A stretch of DNA of 64,000 nt from positions 992,001 to 1,056,000 of the forward strand of contig JAHLEH010000001.1 in assembly GCA_018883545.1 (NCBI GenBank), read 5' to 3'. Origin of the DNA: Marixanthotalea marina (lineage in GTDB: Bacteria > Bacteroidota > Bacteroidia > Flavobacteriales > Flavobacteriaceae). Positions 26,257 to 35,081 of this stretch are shown here, piece by piece; position 1 is the stretch's first letter, and each line of letters opens with the position of its first letter. Position numbers and translations under genes: made by a program. The notes under the pieces are model-generated. The model was not told the origin of the DNA. It made no database searches and worked only from the letters and a program-made list of their open reading frames with translations.

Positions 26257-26350
26257 TGTCGCCCTGAGCGTAGTCGAAGGGTTGTTTTGGTTTCTTATTT
26301 CATATTGAAAAATCAATGTGATGCGATTCTGAAATAAATTCAGAATGACG
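26257..26350. repeat. Two dispersed repeats between riboswitch and metH
   Basis: 26257-26284 is a copy of the CCTGAGCGtAGTCGAAGG repeat seen at 12716. 26326-26346 is ATTCTGAA-ataaa-TTCAGAAT, an 8-bp stem with a 5-base loop followed by GACG. A sister of the latter lies at 30462-30482. Confidence 0.75.
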
Positions 26351-26363
26351 TTTTAAAATAGAT

Positions 26364-27365
26364 ATGGCAGATATTAAACAAGCTTTAAAGGAACGTATTT
26401 TGGTGCTCGATGGCGCTATGGGTACGATGATACAACAATATAAATTTTCTGAGGAGGATTTTAGGGGTGATCGTTTTAAGGATTATCCCATTCCTTTGCA
26501 GGGAAACAACGATTTGTTATCCATTACCCAGCCAGAGGCCATCAAAGAGATACATGCAAAGTATTTTGAATCTGGTGCTGATATTGTAGAAACTAATACC
26601 TTTTCGGGGACTACCATTGCCATGGCAGATTATCAAATGGAAAATTTGGTCTATGAGCTCAATTTTCAATCGGCTAAAATAGCCAAAGAGGTAGCAGATA
26701 AGTTTACCGAAAAAGAGCCCAATAAACCACGTTTTGTTGCAGGTTCCATAGGTCCTACAAATCGTACAGCTAGTATGTCGCCGGATGTGAACGATCCAGG
26801 TTATAGAGCCGTGACCTTTGATGAGTTGCGCATAGCTTACAAACAGCAAACAGAAGCGTTGATTGATGGTGGTGTGGATTTACTATTGGTAGAAACGGTG
26901 TTCGATACTTTAAATGCCAAAGCAGCTTTATTTGCTATTGAAGAAGTGAAGGAAGAACGAAATATTGATATACCTATTATGCTAAGCGGTACCATAACCG
27001 ATGCCAGCGGTAGAACCTTATCGGGACAAACAGCTGAAGCTTTTTTAATTTCGGTATCGCATATTCCGTTATTTTCTATTGGTTTTAATTGTGCTTTGGG
27101 GGCCAATTTATTGCAACCGCATTTGGAAGCCATTGCTAATAAAACCGATTTTGCGATTTCAGCGCATCCCAATGCAGGATTGCCAAACGCATTCGGAGAA
27201 TATGATGAAACACCCGAAGAAATGGGCGAGCAGATTGAAGCCTATTTAAAAAAGGATTTAATCAATATTATAGGAGGATGTTGTGGTACAACTCCCGATC
27301 ATATTAAGGTGATAGCTAAATTGGCAGCTAAATATAAACCGCGCCAATTGGTTGTTAGTTGTTAG
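26364..27365 (+). CDS. metH: Methionine synthase, homocysteine-binding subunit (N-terminal half of MetH)
   Basis: The homocysteine S-methyltransferase barrel of cobalamin-dependent MetH as a separate 333-residue protein. Zinc ligands are the cysteine in GFNCALGA and the pair in [20 protein letters not shown] near residue 15 is typical. It must act with the folate/cobalamin half encoded at 27799-30450. The last residues (LVVSC) and stop lie in a G/T-rich tract that precedes the inserted four-helix-bundle gene, so the natural C-terminus may have been altered slightly. Confidence 0.93.
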   Translation: MADIKQALKERILVLDGAMGTMIQQYKFSEEDFRGDRFKDYPIPLQGNNDLLSITQPEAIKEIHAKYFESGADIVETNTFSGTTIAMADYQMENLVYELNFQSAKIAKEVADKFTEKEPNKPRFVAGSIGPTNRTASMSPDVNDPGYRAVTFDELRIAYKQQTEALIDGGVDLLLVETVFDTLNAKAALFAIEEVKEERNIDIPIMLSGTITDASGRTLSGQTAEAFLISVSHIPLFSIGFNCALGANLLQPHLEAIANKTDFAISAHPNAGLPNAFGEYDETPEEMGEQIEAYLKKDLINIIGGCCGTTPDHIKVIAKLAAKYKPRQLVVSC

Positions 27366-27384
27366 TCGTTGGTTTATGGTTTTG
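27348..27384. repeat. G/T-rich left flank of the four-helix-bundle gene
   Basis: A tract built of GGTT and GTTGTTAGT units overlaps the end of the first metH half. It is roughly complementary to an A/C-rich tract at 27757-27789 on the other side of the small gene, so the two may be degenerate inverted flanks. Confidence 0.5.
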
Positions 27385-27394
27385 AAATAATTTT

Positions 27395-27748
27395 ATGAAT
27401 TATACAGAATTAGACGTTTGGAAATATTCTAGGGAGTTGGTTAGGTTAGTTTACAATCTAACAAAATCTTTTCCTAATGATGAACTATATGGGCTAACGA
27501 ACCAAATAAGAAGGTGTGCTATTTCTGTGCCATCCAATATAGCTGAAGGAGTTGGAAGACAATCAAACAAAGAAACTATTCATTTTCTTTTTATAGCGAA
27601 AGGTTCGTTAAATGAAGTAGAAACCCAATTGTATTTGTCTTTTGATTTAGGTTATATTTCTGAAGAGGAATTGAAAAATATATTAGAAAAAGTGATTTCA
27701 AACAAAAAACTAATAAGCGGTTTTATTAATTATTATAAGAAATTATGA
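27395..27748 (+). CDS. Four-helix-bundle protein, S23 / 23S-rRNA intervening-sequence protein family
   Basis: A 117-residue protein with the family pattern: [20 protein letters not shown] (7-26), [19 protein letters not shown] (36-54) and [18 protein letters not shown]. Related proteins are encoded in 23S rRNA insertions or occur as stand-alone genes, and diversity-generating-retroelement Avd proteins share the fold. Its function is unknown. It sits between the two metH halves, flanked by G/T-rich and A/C-rich tracts, which suggests that it is an inserted element and not part of methionine synthesis. Confidence 0.9.
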   Translation: MNYTELDVWKYSRELVRLVYNLTKSFPNDELYGLTNQIRRCAISVPSNIAEGVGRQSNKETIHFLFIAKGSLNEVETQLYLSFDLGYISEEELKNILEKVISNKKLISGFINYYKKL

Positions 27749-27756
27749 TTACTGAA

Positions 27757-27789
27757 ACCAACAACAAAAAACCATCAACCAATAACCAA
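27757..27789. repeat. A/C-rich right flank of the four-helix-bundle gene
   Basis: Tract of AACCAACAAC and CCATCAACCAATAACC units. Its reverse complement resembles the left flank at 27348-27384. It runs until 10 bases before the likely start of the second metH half. Confidence 0.5.
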
Positions 27790-27798
27790 AGAAAGTTT

Positions 27799-30450
27799 AT
27801 GAAACTTTCAGGACTAGAACCTTTGGTTTTAAATGAAAACAGCAACTTTATAAACGTTGGAGAACGTACTAATGTGGCTGGTTCCCGCAAATTCTTAAGA
27901 CTTATTAAAGAAGAAAAATTTGATGAAGCGTTGGATATTGCGCGTCATCAAGTAGATGGCGGTGCCCAAATCATCGATGTCAATTTTGATGATGGTTTGA
28001 TTGATGGGAAGGAATCCATGGTACGGTTTTTAAATTTAGTTGCTGCCGAACCCGACATTTCCCGTGTGCCCATTATGATTGACAGTTCCAAATGGGAAAT
28101 CATTGAGGCTGGATTGCAAGTGGTACAGGGTAAGTGTGTGGTGAATTCCATTTCGTTAAAAGAAGGTAAAGAAAAATTTATTTGGGAAGCCAAACAAATA
28201 AAGCGTTATGGAGCTGCTGTGATTGTAATGGCATTTGATGAAGTTGGCCAAGCCGATAACTATGAACGCCGTATTGAAATAGCCAAACGCTCGTATGATA
28301 TTTTGGTTAATGAAGTCGGTTTCCCTTCGGAAGATATCATTTTCGATTTAAATATTTTTCCTGTGGCAACCGGTATGGAAGAACATCGTCGTAATGCCAT
28401 CGATTTTATTGAGGCTACACGTTGGGTACGTGAAAATTTACCAAACGTAAGTGTAAGTGGTGGTGTGAGTAACGTGTCGTTTTCATTTAGGGGGAATGAT
28501 CCCGTACGCGAAGCAATGCACTCCGTGTTTTTGTATTACGCCATTCAGGCTGGTATGAATATGGGTATTGTGAACCCAGCGCTTTTAGAAGTGTACGACG
28601 ATATTCCAAAGGATTTGTTGGAACATGTTGAAGACGTCATTTTGGACAGACGCGACGATGCTACAGAGCGTCTGTTGGAATTTGCTGAAACCGTAAAAGG
28701 AACCAAAATAGAGAAAACGGTCGATTTATCTTGGCGTGAAGGAACGCTTCAAGAACGCATTACCCATGCTTTGGTAAAAGGTATCGATGCCTTTATTATT
28801 GAAGATGTGGAAGCGGCCCGATTGGAAGCAGAAAAACCCATAGATGTAATTGAAGGCCATTTAATGATTGGAATGAATGTGGTGGGTGATTTGTTTGGAG
28901 CCGGTAAAATGTTCTTGCCCCAAGTGGTAAAATCGGCCAGAGTTATGAAAAAGGCCGTTGCTTATTTAAATCCGTTTATTGAAGCAGAAAAGGGTGATGC
29001 CCAGGAACCTGTTGGCAAAATTTTAATGGCAACTGTGAAAGGTGATGTGCACGATATTGGTAAAAATATTGTGAGTGTGGTATTGGCTTGTAACAATTAC
29101 GAAATTGTGGATTTAGGCGTTATGGTGCCACCAGAAAAAATCATACAAACAGCTATTGCAGAACGTGTAGATGCTATTGGATTGTCGGGATTGATTACGC
29201 CTTCCTTGGATGAAATGGTCTATTTGGCGAAAGAAATGCAGCGTGAAAATTTTGAAATACCGTTACTCATTGGTGGGGCAACCACATCCAAAGCGCATAC
29301 GGCGGTTAAAATAGACACGCAGTACAAAAACGCGGTGGTGCATGTTAATGATGCTTCTAGGGCGGTGACGGTTGTGGGTGATTTGTTGAACAAGAAATCA
29401 TCTAAAGATTATGTAGCGGCTTTAAAGAAAGACTATGATGAGTTTAGAACCAAGTTTTTAAAGCGTGGTAAAGAGAAGTCGTATATTTCCTTAGAAGAAG
29501 CCCGTAAACGAAAGTATAAGATAGATTGGGAAACGTCTGAAATTATAAAGCCAAATGAAATAGGGGTTCAGGTATTAAAACAATTAAGCCTAAAGGAATT
29601 GGTGCCTTATATTGATTGGAGTCCGTTTTTTAGAAGTTGGGATTTACACGGTAAGTTTCCCGATATTTTAAAAGATGAGATAGTTGGGGAGCAGGCAACC
29701 ATCATGTACGAAGAGGCGCAAAAAATGATTGAGGAAATCATTGCCAAACAACTATTAAAGCCAAAAGCAGTTTTTGGACTGTTTGAAGCCAATACTATTA
29801 ACGATGACGATATTTCGGTTCAGAAGAAAGGGAAGGAAATAGCCGTTTTTAGAACCTTACGTCAACAATTAAGTAAACGCGAAGGGATTCCTAACCATGC
29901 GCTGGCCGATTTTATAGCACCAAAAGAAACAGGGAAAACTGATTATATTGGGGCGTTTTGTGTGGGTATTTTTGGGGCTCAGGAATTGGCTGATAGTTAC
30001 AGAGCTAAAGGCGATGATTATAACGCTATTATGGCCCAGGCCATAGCCGATCGTTTTGCTGAGGCCTTTGCTGAATATCTTCATAAGCAAATAAGAACAA
30101 AACATTGGGGATATGCCGCTAATGAAGATTTAACAAACGACGATCTAATAAAAGAGAGTTATAAAGGTATTCGACCAGCACCAGGTTATCCAGCCTGCCC
30201 AGATCATTTGGAAAAAGAAACCATTTGGGAACTGTTGGATGTTGAAAAATTGATTGGTGTAAAATTAACTGAAAGTTTGGCGATGTGGCCAGCGGCAGCT
30301 GTTTCGGGGTATTATTTTGCAAATCCAGAAGCCAAATATTTTGGTTTGGGTAAAATCACAGATGACCAGGTAACAGATTATGCAACACGCAAAGGCATTG
30401 CAAAAGATGTGGCCAGAAAGTGGTTGCACCCAACCATAGCTGATGAATAA
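27799..30450 (+). CDS. metH: Methionine synthase, folate/cobalamin/activation subunit (C-terminal part of MetH)
   Basis: Carries the pterin-binding domain ([11 protein letters not shown] near 18), the cobalamin domain with DVHDIGKN and SGLITPS, and the SAM-dependent reactivation domain ending in [12 protein letters not shown] and [15 protein letters not shown]. The start chosen is ATG 27799, where similarity to E. coli MetH (RLSGLEPL) begins. An earlier ATG at 27745 overlaps the small gene's stop but would add 18 residues read from the A/C-rich flank. It transfers the methyl group from methyl-folate to homocysteine together with the N-terminal subunit. Confidence 0.95.
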   Translation: MKLSGLEPLVLNENSNFINVGERTNVAGSRKFLRLIKEEKFDEALDIARHQVDGGAQIIDVNFDDGLIDGKESMVRFLNLVAAEPDISRVPIMIDSSKWEIIEAGLQVVQGKCVVNSISLKEGKEKFIWEAKQIKRYGAAVIVMAFDEVGQADNYERRIEIAKRSYDILVNEVGFPSEDIIFDLNIFPVATGMEEHRRNAIDFIEATRWVRENLPNVSVSGGVSNVSFSFRGNDPVREAMHSVFLYYAIQAGMNMGIVNPALLEVYDDIPKDLLEHVEDVILDRRDDATERLLEFAETVKGTKIEKTVDLSWREGTLQERITHALVKGIDAFIIEDVEAARLEAEKPIDVIEGHLMIGMNVVGDLFGAGKMFLPQVVKSARVMKKAVAYLNPFIEAEKGDAQEPVGKILMATVKGDVHDIGKNIVSVVLACNNYEIVDLGVMVPPEKIIQTAIAERVDAIGLSGLITPSLDEMVYLAKEMQRENFEIPLLIGGATTSKAHTAVKIDTQYKNAVVHVNDASRAVTVVGDLLNKKSSKDYVAALKKDYDEFRTKFLKRGKEKSYISLEEARKRKYKIDWETSEIIKPNEIGVQVLKQLSLKELVPYIDWSPFFRSWDLHGKFPDILKDEIVGEQATIMYEEAQKMIEEIIAKQLLKPKAVFGLFEANTINDDDISVQKKGKEIAVFRTLRQQLSKREGIPNHALADFIAPKETGKTDYIGAFCVGIFGAQELADSYRAKGDDYNAIMAQAIADRFAEAFAEYLHKQIRTKHWGYAANEDLTNDDLIKESYKGIRPAPGYPACPDHLEKETIWELLDVEKLIGVKLTESLAMWPAAAVSGYYFANPEAKYFGLGKITDDQVTDYATRKGIAKDVARKWLHPTIADE

Positions 30451-30461
30451 TAGTTGACGTC

Positions 30462-30482
30462 ATGCTGAACTTGTTTCAGCAT
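30462..30482. repeat. ATGCTGAA palindrome after metH
   Basis: ATGCTGAA-cttgt-TTCAGCAT is a perfect 8-bp stem with a 5-base loop, of the same design as 26326-26346. It may also act as a hairpin at the end of the metH message, but no long T-tract follows. Confidence 0.7.
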
Positions 30483-30505
30483 CACATAATTATTGTAAAT
30501 TTTTT

Positions 30506-30745
30506 ATGAAAGCAAAATTTATAGAATTAACATTAGGAAGCTACATTATTTCCCACGGTTACAACAGTAAGAACAAGGAAATGATGGAGCCTATTGCTTC
30601 GGATGTGTTTTCAAAGAAAATAATTCCCATTTCCAGAATTAAGTCGGTTAGTGAAAAGTATATTTTAACCGATTATGTAGATGGTCGATGGATTTATTGG
30701 GAATATCAAGAAGATTATGACATGGTTAAAAAGTTATTGCTTTAA
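30506..30745 (+). CDS. Small protein of unknown function
   Basis: A 79-residue protein without signal peptide or membrane segment, rich in beta-type sequence (KFIELTLGSYIISHGY, then YILTDYVDGRWIYWEYQEDY). I do not recognise the family. It lies between metH and metF on the same strand, and its coherent composition supports a real gene. A role in methionine metabolism is only suggested by position. Confidence 0.55.
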   Translation: MKAKFIELTLGSYIISHGYNSKNKEMMEPIASDVFSKKIIPISRIKSVSEKYILTDYVDGRWIYWEYQEDYDMVKKLLL

Positions 30746-30746
30746 T

Positions 30747-30932
30747 TTGCGTTAGCGATAGCAGCGGCATCCTTTTTTGCCATAACAATAAGTCGTCATT
30801 ACGAGGAATCCCGAACTATCGGGAGGCGAAGTAATCTTTTTAGATTAAAGAGATTGCCACAAAAAACTAGAAGTTTTCTTCGCATTGACGTAAAAAAGAT
30901 ATAGCGTATAGCGCGACCCTTGGGTAACGCAA
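30747..30932. repeat. Composite 186-bp palindromic element
   Basis: The outer ends TTGCGTTA (30747-30754) and TAACGCAA (30925-30932) are perfect inverted repeats. Inside is a second unit of about 98 bases (30793-30890) with imperfect inverted ends CGTCATTACGAGG and CTTCGCATTGACG, which itself contains TCCCGA-acta-TCGGGA. No ORF is present. It looks like one miniature repeat inserted in another. Confidence 0.75.
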
Positions 30933-30959
30933 AAATAAATTAACAATTAAATTAAAAGT

Positions 30960-30980
30960 CCCCTTTGGGGATTTAGGGGA
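30960..30980 (+). repeat. CCCCTTTGGGG element at the metF start
   Basis: CCCC-ttt-GGGG (30960-30970) is followed by ATTTAGGGGA and then the metF ATG. It resembles the units before cysN and tyrA. The GGGGA sits where a ribosome binding site would be. Confidence 0.6.
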
Positions 30981-31937
30981 ATGAAAGTAACAGAACACAT
31001 AAAAAACGCCAACGGGAAAACCTTATTTTCCTTTGAGGTAATTCCACCTCAAAAAGGAAAAAATATTCAGGAATTATACAATAATATAGATCCGTTAATG
31101 GAGTTTAATCCGCCTTTTATAGATGTCACCACATCTCGTGAGGAATATATTTATATTGATAAAGGCAACGGACTTTACGATAAGAAAATTACCCGTATGC
31201 GTCCAGGGACCGTGGGTATTTGTGCATCTATTATGCATAAGTATAAAATTGATGCCATCCCGCATTTATTGTGTGGTGGTTTTACGAAAGAGGAAACCGA
31301 ATATGTTTTGGTAGATTGCCATTATTTGGGCATCGATAATGTGATGGCCTTACGTGGTGATTCTATGAAAGATGAGCCTTATTTTAAACCTGTGCAAGGC
31401 GGACATGCTTTTGCCAGTGATTTGGTAACCCAAATAGTTAATTTAAACCAAGGTAAATATTTACACGACGATATTAAGGTAGAGCATAACTCCGATTTTT
31501 GTATTGGTGTGGCCGGTTATCCTGAAAAACACATGGAAGCGCCGTCGTTAACATCCGATTTGAAACGACTAAAAGCAAAAGTAGATGCTGGGGCTGATTA
31601 TGTGGTAACCCAAATGTTTTTTGATAACAGTAAATACTTCGAATTTGTAAATAAAGCTCGTGAAATTGGTATTACAGTACCTATTATTCCAGGCATTAAA
31701 CCCATTGCAGTGAAGCGTCATTTGCAAATTTTACCACAAGTGTTCAAAATAGATTTGCCACAAGACCTTATTGATGCTGTAGAAGCGTGTAAGGATAATA
31801 GTGAAGTAAGGCAGGTGGGTATTGAGTTTGCCATTCAGCAGTCTAAAGAGTTGAGGGATTTTGGTGTGCCAGTGTTGCACTATTATTCTATGGGAAAAAG
31901 CGACAATATTAAAGCCATTGCCTCTGCTTTGTTTTAA
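30981..31937 (+). CDS. metF: Methylenetetrahydrofolate reductase
   Basis: Reduces 5,10-methylene-THF to 5-methyl-THF, the methyl donor for MetH. FAD barrel protein of 318 residues with FSFEVIPPQKG near 16-26, the FAD-site segment NVMALRGDSM near 118-128 and DYVVTQMFFDN near 205. It follows metH and so completes the methyl-transfer part of the methionine pathway. Confidence 0.95.
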   Translation: MKVTEHIKNANGKTLFSFEVIPPQKGKNIQELYNNIDPLMEFNPPFIDVTTSREEYIYIDKGNGLYDKKITRMRPGTVGICASIMHKYKIDAIPHLLCGGFTKEETEYVLVDCHYLGIDNVMALRGDSMKDEPYFKPVQGGHAFASDLVTQIVNLNQGKYLHDDIKVEHNSDFCIGVAGYPEKHMEAPSLTSDLKRLKAKVDAGADYVVTQMFFDNSKYFEFVNKAREIGITVPIIPGIKPIAVKRHLQILPQVFKIDLPQDLIDAVEACKDNSEVRQVGIEFAIQQSKELRDFGVPVLHYYSMGKSDNIKAIASALF

Positions 31938-31971
31938 ATGCTTACATTTGCCTTTCAAGCTAAAATCTTAG

Positions 31972-33069
31972 ATGAGGCCATTTGTAACCTACTTTTTTTG
32001 TTTTTTCTGCATTGTTTCATTTTCACAGGAAAAGGAAAATTCATCCTATTTTGATGTCAATTACTTCAAAGGGAATATCGCTCTGCATAACAATGATATT
32101 TTACATTTAATTCAAGGTCATCCCGAAGGTGTTATTTTAGGGTGGAATAAGAAAACATTTGGATATAACGATTGGGAACAACGCTATAATTACCCAGATT
32201 ATGGCGTGTCTTTTATCTACCAAAACCTAAAAAACGATGTTTTAGGTAACAACTACGCCATTTACGGACATTATAATTTTTACTTTTTAAAAAGGCATTT
32301 AATGTTACGTATTGGTCAAGGATTGGCATTTACCACAAATCCCTACGATAAGGAAACTAATTACAGAAATATTGCATTTGGTTCTAAAATAATGAGTAGC
32401 ACCTATTTAATGCTCAACTACAAAAAGGAGCGCATTTTTGATAGGTTTGGTTTGCAGGCAGGTTTGTCCCTCATTCATTATTCTAATGCCAATGTAAAGG
32501 CTCCAAACACGAGTGTTAATTCGGTTACTCTAAATCTAGGCGTTACTTATGCTTTGGATAAAGTGGAACCTGAATATGTAAGTACGTTGCTAGAGAATGA
32601 CAAAAAATTTACAGAGCCGTTTAAATATAATTTGGTATTTAGAAGCGGTATTAATGAAAGTGATGTGGTGGGTAGTGGTCAATTTCCTTTTTATGTGTTT
32701 TCGGCGTATGCAGATAAACGGATAAATAGAAAAAGTGCCTTTCAATTGGGTACAGATGTATTCTTTTCTAATTTTTTAAAGGAATTGATTTATTATCAAA
32801 GCGTATCTTATCCTGAAGAAAATGTATCTGGAGATGAAGATTATAAACGTGTAGGGCTTTTTGCGGGTCATGAATTGTTTGTAAATAGAATGTCATTGGT
32901 CACACAATTGGGATATTATATTTACTATCCATTCGATTTTGAAGGGCGCACCTATTTTAGGGTCGGCTTAAAACGCTATTTTGGAGAAAAGTGGTTCGGA
33001 GCCTTAACCTTAAAATCGCACGGAGCGAAAGCAGAAGCTGTAGAATTTGGTATTGGTGTGCGGTTATAA
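31972..33069 (+). CDS. Outer-membrane lipid A deacylase, PagL-like (acyloxyacyl hydrolase)
   Basis: Predicted outer-membrane beta-barrel with a signal peptide (residues 1-18, ending SFS). The segment LIHYSNANVKAPNTSVN has the histidine (H169) and serine (S171) of the PagL catalytic pattern. PagL removes an acyl chain from lipid A. At 365 residues it is about twice the length of PagL; the extra C-terminal ~165 residues carry further amphipathic strands and end in a barrel-like aromatic pattern. Activity is inferred from the motif only. Confidence 0.75.
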   Translation: MRPFVTYFFCFFCIVSFSQEKENSSYFDVNYFKGNIALHNNDILHLIQGHPEGVILGWNKKTFGYNDWEQRYNYPDYGVSFIYQNLKNDVLGNNYAIYGHYNFYFLKRHLMLRIGQGLAFTTNPYDKETNYRNIAFGSKIMSSTYLMLNYKKERIFDRFGLQAGLSLIHYSNANVKAPNTSVNSVTLNLGVTYALDKVEPEYVSTLLENDKKFTEPFKYNLVFRSGINESDVVGSGQFPFYVFSAYADKRINRKSAFQLGTDVFFSNFLKELIYYQSVSYPEENVSGDEDYKRVGLFAGHELFVNRMSLVTQLGYYIYYPFDFEGRTYFRVGLKRYFGEKWFGALTLKSHGAKAEAVEFGIGVRL

Positions 33070-33078
33070 ACTGTCTGT

Positions 33079-33147
33079 ATTCCTGCGAAGGCAGGAATCT
33101 GACATCGAGAATATTAAATAATAATGGATTCCTGTTTTCACAGGAAT
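33079..33147. repeat. Pair of ATTCCTG palindromes
   Basis: ATTCCTGC-gaag-GCAGGAAT (33079-33098) and ATTCCTGT-tttc-ACAGGAAT (33128-33147), each an 8-bp stem with a 4-base loop. The second is followed by GACA, as is the copy at 4814-4833. They lie just before the start of the lipoprotein gene. Confidence 0.8.
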
Positions 33148-33155
33148 GACAAAAA

Positions 33156-33902
33156 ATGAAGAATTTACTATACATAGTTGTTGCTTTAGTGCTGTTTTCA
33201 TGTAACAATGAAAATGCAGGCGATTGTTTTCAAACAACGGGAACCATCGTGCAACAGGAAATTGTTGTGACTTCGTTTAGCAAAATTTTAGTGAACCGTG
33301 ATATTGAACTCATTATTAAAGACGGCCCAGAACAAAAAGTAGTTATTGAAACCGGAAAGAATTTATTAAATGATGTTGAGGCTGTTGTAACAGACGGAAA
33401 GCTTATTTTAACAGACAATAATTCTTGTAATTATGTTCGTAGTTATGGAGTTACGAAAGTTTACGTAACAGCTCCCAATATTTCAGAAATAAGAAGTTCT
33501 ACACAGTACGATATAAGCTCGGAAGGGGTTTTGACGTATCCCAGTTTAAGAATTTTATCGGAAGATTTTAACATGCCTGGCACTTTTACCAATGGCAATT
33601 TTAATTTGCAGTTGGATAACCAGACTCTTAGTGTGGTTTTTAATAATTTGTCTAATTGTTATGTTTCGGGAAAAACCAATAACTTAAATATAACATTTGC
33701 GGCTGGAACGTCTCGGTTTGAGGGTGCAGATTTAACAGCTCAAAATATAGACATTTGGCATCGAAGTGCTAATGACATGATTTTAAATCCGCAGCAATCC
33801 ATTAAAGGTAGAATTTCAGGTACGGGCAACGTGCTATGTGTAAACCAACCGCCAACGGTTGATGTGGAAGAACAGTATAAAGGGCGTTTAATTTTTAATT
33901 AA
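33156..33902 (+). CDS. Head-GIN domain (DUF2807) lipoprotein
   Basis: A 248-residue predicted lipoprotein with lipobox LVLFSC (Cys16). Most of the protein is the DUF2807 beta-helix-like auto-transporter adhesin head domain, with FSKILVNRDIELIIKDGPEQ at its start. The function of the family is not known. Its 3' end overlaps the convergent ackA end by 15 bases. Confidence 0.82.
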   Translation: MKNLLYIVVALVLFSCNNENAGDCFQTTGTIVQQEIVVTSFSKILVNRDIELIIKDGPEQKVVIETGKNLLNDVEAVVTDGKLILTDNNSCNYVRSYGVTKVYVTAPNISEIRSSTQYDISSEGVLTYPSLRILSEDFNMPGTFTNGNFNLQLDNQTLSVVFNNLSNCYVSGKTNNLNITFAAGTSRFEGADLTAQNIDIWHRSANDMILNPQQSIKGRISGTGNVLCVNQPPTVDVEEQYKGRLIFN

Positions 33903-35075
33903 TTCTACCGCTTGTTTGGCTATTTCCAATTCTTCATTAGTAGGAACAATCAATAGTTTAACTTTAGCATTTTCACTATTTATCGACCGAATTCCAGACG
34001 CTTTTTCCTCATTTTTTGTTTTATCAATTTCAATACCCAAAAAGTCTAAATCTTCACAAATCAATCTGCGAAGTGTAGAAGAGTTTTCGCCAATACCCGC
34101 TGTAAAAACAACAGCATCCAAACCATTAAGAATGGTGGCATAACTACCCAAATATTTTTTAATACGATACGCATTCATGTGCAGTCCCAAAACACAATCT
34201 TTATTGCCTTTGTTAGCCATGATTTCAACATCCCTTAAATCACTATAACCTGTAAGTCCCAACATGCCACTTTTTTTGTGGAGCAGCTCGTTAATTTCTT
34301 TTAAATTGTAACCCAATTTATTTTTTAGATGAAAAATAATTGATGGGTCTATATCGCCAGAACGCGTGCCCATAATAAGACCACTTAGAGGTGAAAAACC
34401 CATGGAATGGTCAATACTTTTGCCATTTTTTACAGCTGTCATACTGCACCCATTCCCCAAATGAATGGTGATGATTTTCGATTCTTTTTTTCCTAAAAAT
34501 GTAATGGCTTTTTCTGAAACATATTTGTGGCTCGTACCATGAAAGCCATATAAGCGAATTTGATGTTCAGTTAAAAACTCATTAGGGATGGCGTATTTAT
34601 AAGCTACTTCAGGAATGGTTTGTAGAAAAGCCGTATCGAAAACCGCTACTTGTTTAGCGGCAGGAAAAATATCTTCAGCCACTTCTATGCCTTCTAAATT
34701 GGGAGGGTTATGAAGCGGTGCCAAAGAAGATAAAAGCTTTATTTTCTCTTTTACTTCTTTGGTGATTAAAGTGGTGTCGCTAAAATGACTGCCACCATGC
34801 ACTACCCGGTGTCCAACAATATCAATATCTTCCGTAGATTTTATAACACCTACTTTTTTATCCAATAAATGTTGCGAAACCAATTTAAATGCAGCTTTGT
34901 GATTTAAAATGGATGCTTCCAGCTCAATAGTTTTAGTAGGGGTTTTATACCTAAAAAACGCATCACTGAAACCAATACGTTCAATTTGCCCAGAACAAAG
35001 TATGGTTTCGTCTGGCATGGAAAATAATTGAAATTTTAAAGAGGAACTTCCTGAGTTTAAAACGAGTACCTGCAT
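33888..35075 (-). CDS. ackA: Acetate kinase
   Basis: Interconverts acetyl phosphate plus ADP with acetate plus ATP. The N-terminal VLVLNSGSSSLKFQL, central HRVVHGG, GFHGTSHKYVS and IITIHLGNGCS motifs are intact. Length of 395 residues is normal. It lies 6 bases after pta on the same strand, the usual two-gene operon. Confidence 0.96.
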   Translation of the reverse strand: MQVLVLNSGSSSLKFQLFSMPDETILCSGQIERIGFSDAFFRYKTPTKTIELEASILNHKAAFKLVSQHLLDKKVGVIKSTEDIDIVGHRVVHGGSHFSDTTLITKEVKEKIKLLSSLAPLHNPPNLEGIEVAEDIFPAAKQVAVFDTAFLQTIPEVAYKYAIPNEFLTEHQIRLYGFHGTSHKYVSEKAITFLGKKESKIITIHLGNGCSMTAVKNGKSIDHSMGFSPLSGLIMGTRSGDIDPSIIFHLKNKLGYNLKEINELLHKKSGMLGLTGYSDLRDVEIMANKGNKDCVLGLHMNAYRIKKYLGSYATILNGLDAVVFTAGIGENSSTLRRLICEDLDFLGIEIDKTKNEEKASGIRSINSENAKVKLLIVPTNEELEIAKQAVELIKN

Positions 35076-35081
35076 AATATT

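Noticed and set aside
27745-27798. An 18-residue N-terminal extension of the second metH half, starting at an ATG that overlaps the small gene's stop
   Set aside because: The extension is read from an A/C-rich flank and has no counterpart in MetH; conservation starts at the ATG at 27799.
27300-27800. metH as one gene broken by a recent frameshift
   Set aside because: A complete small gene lies between the halves and each half is an intact domain set; a split MetH is common in this group.
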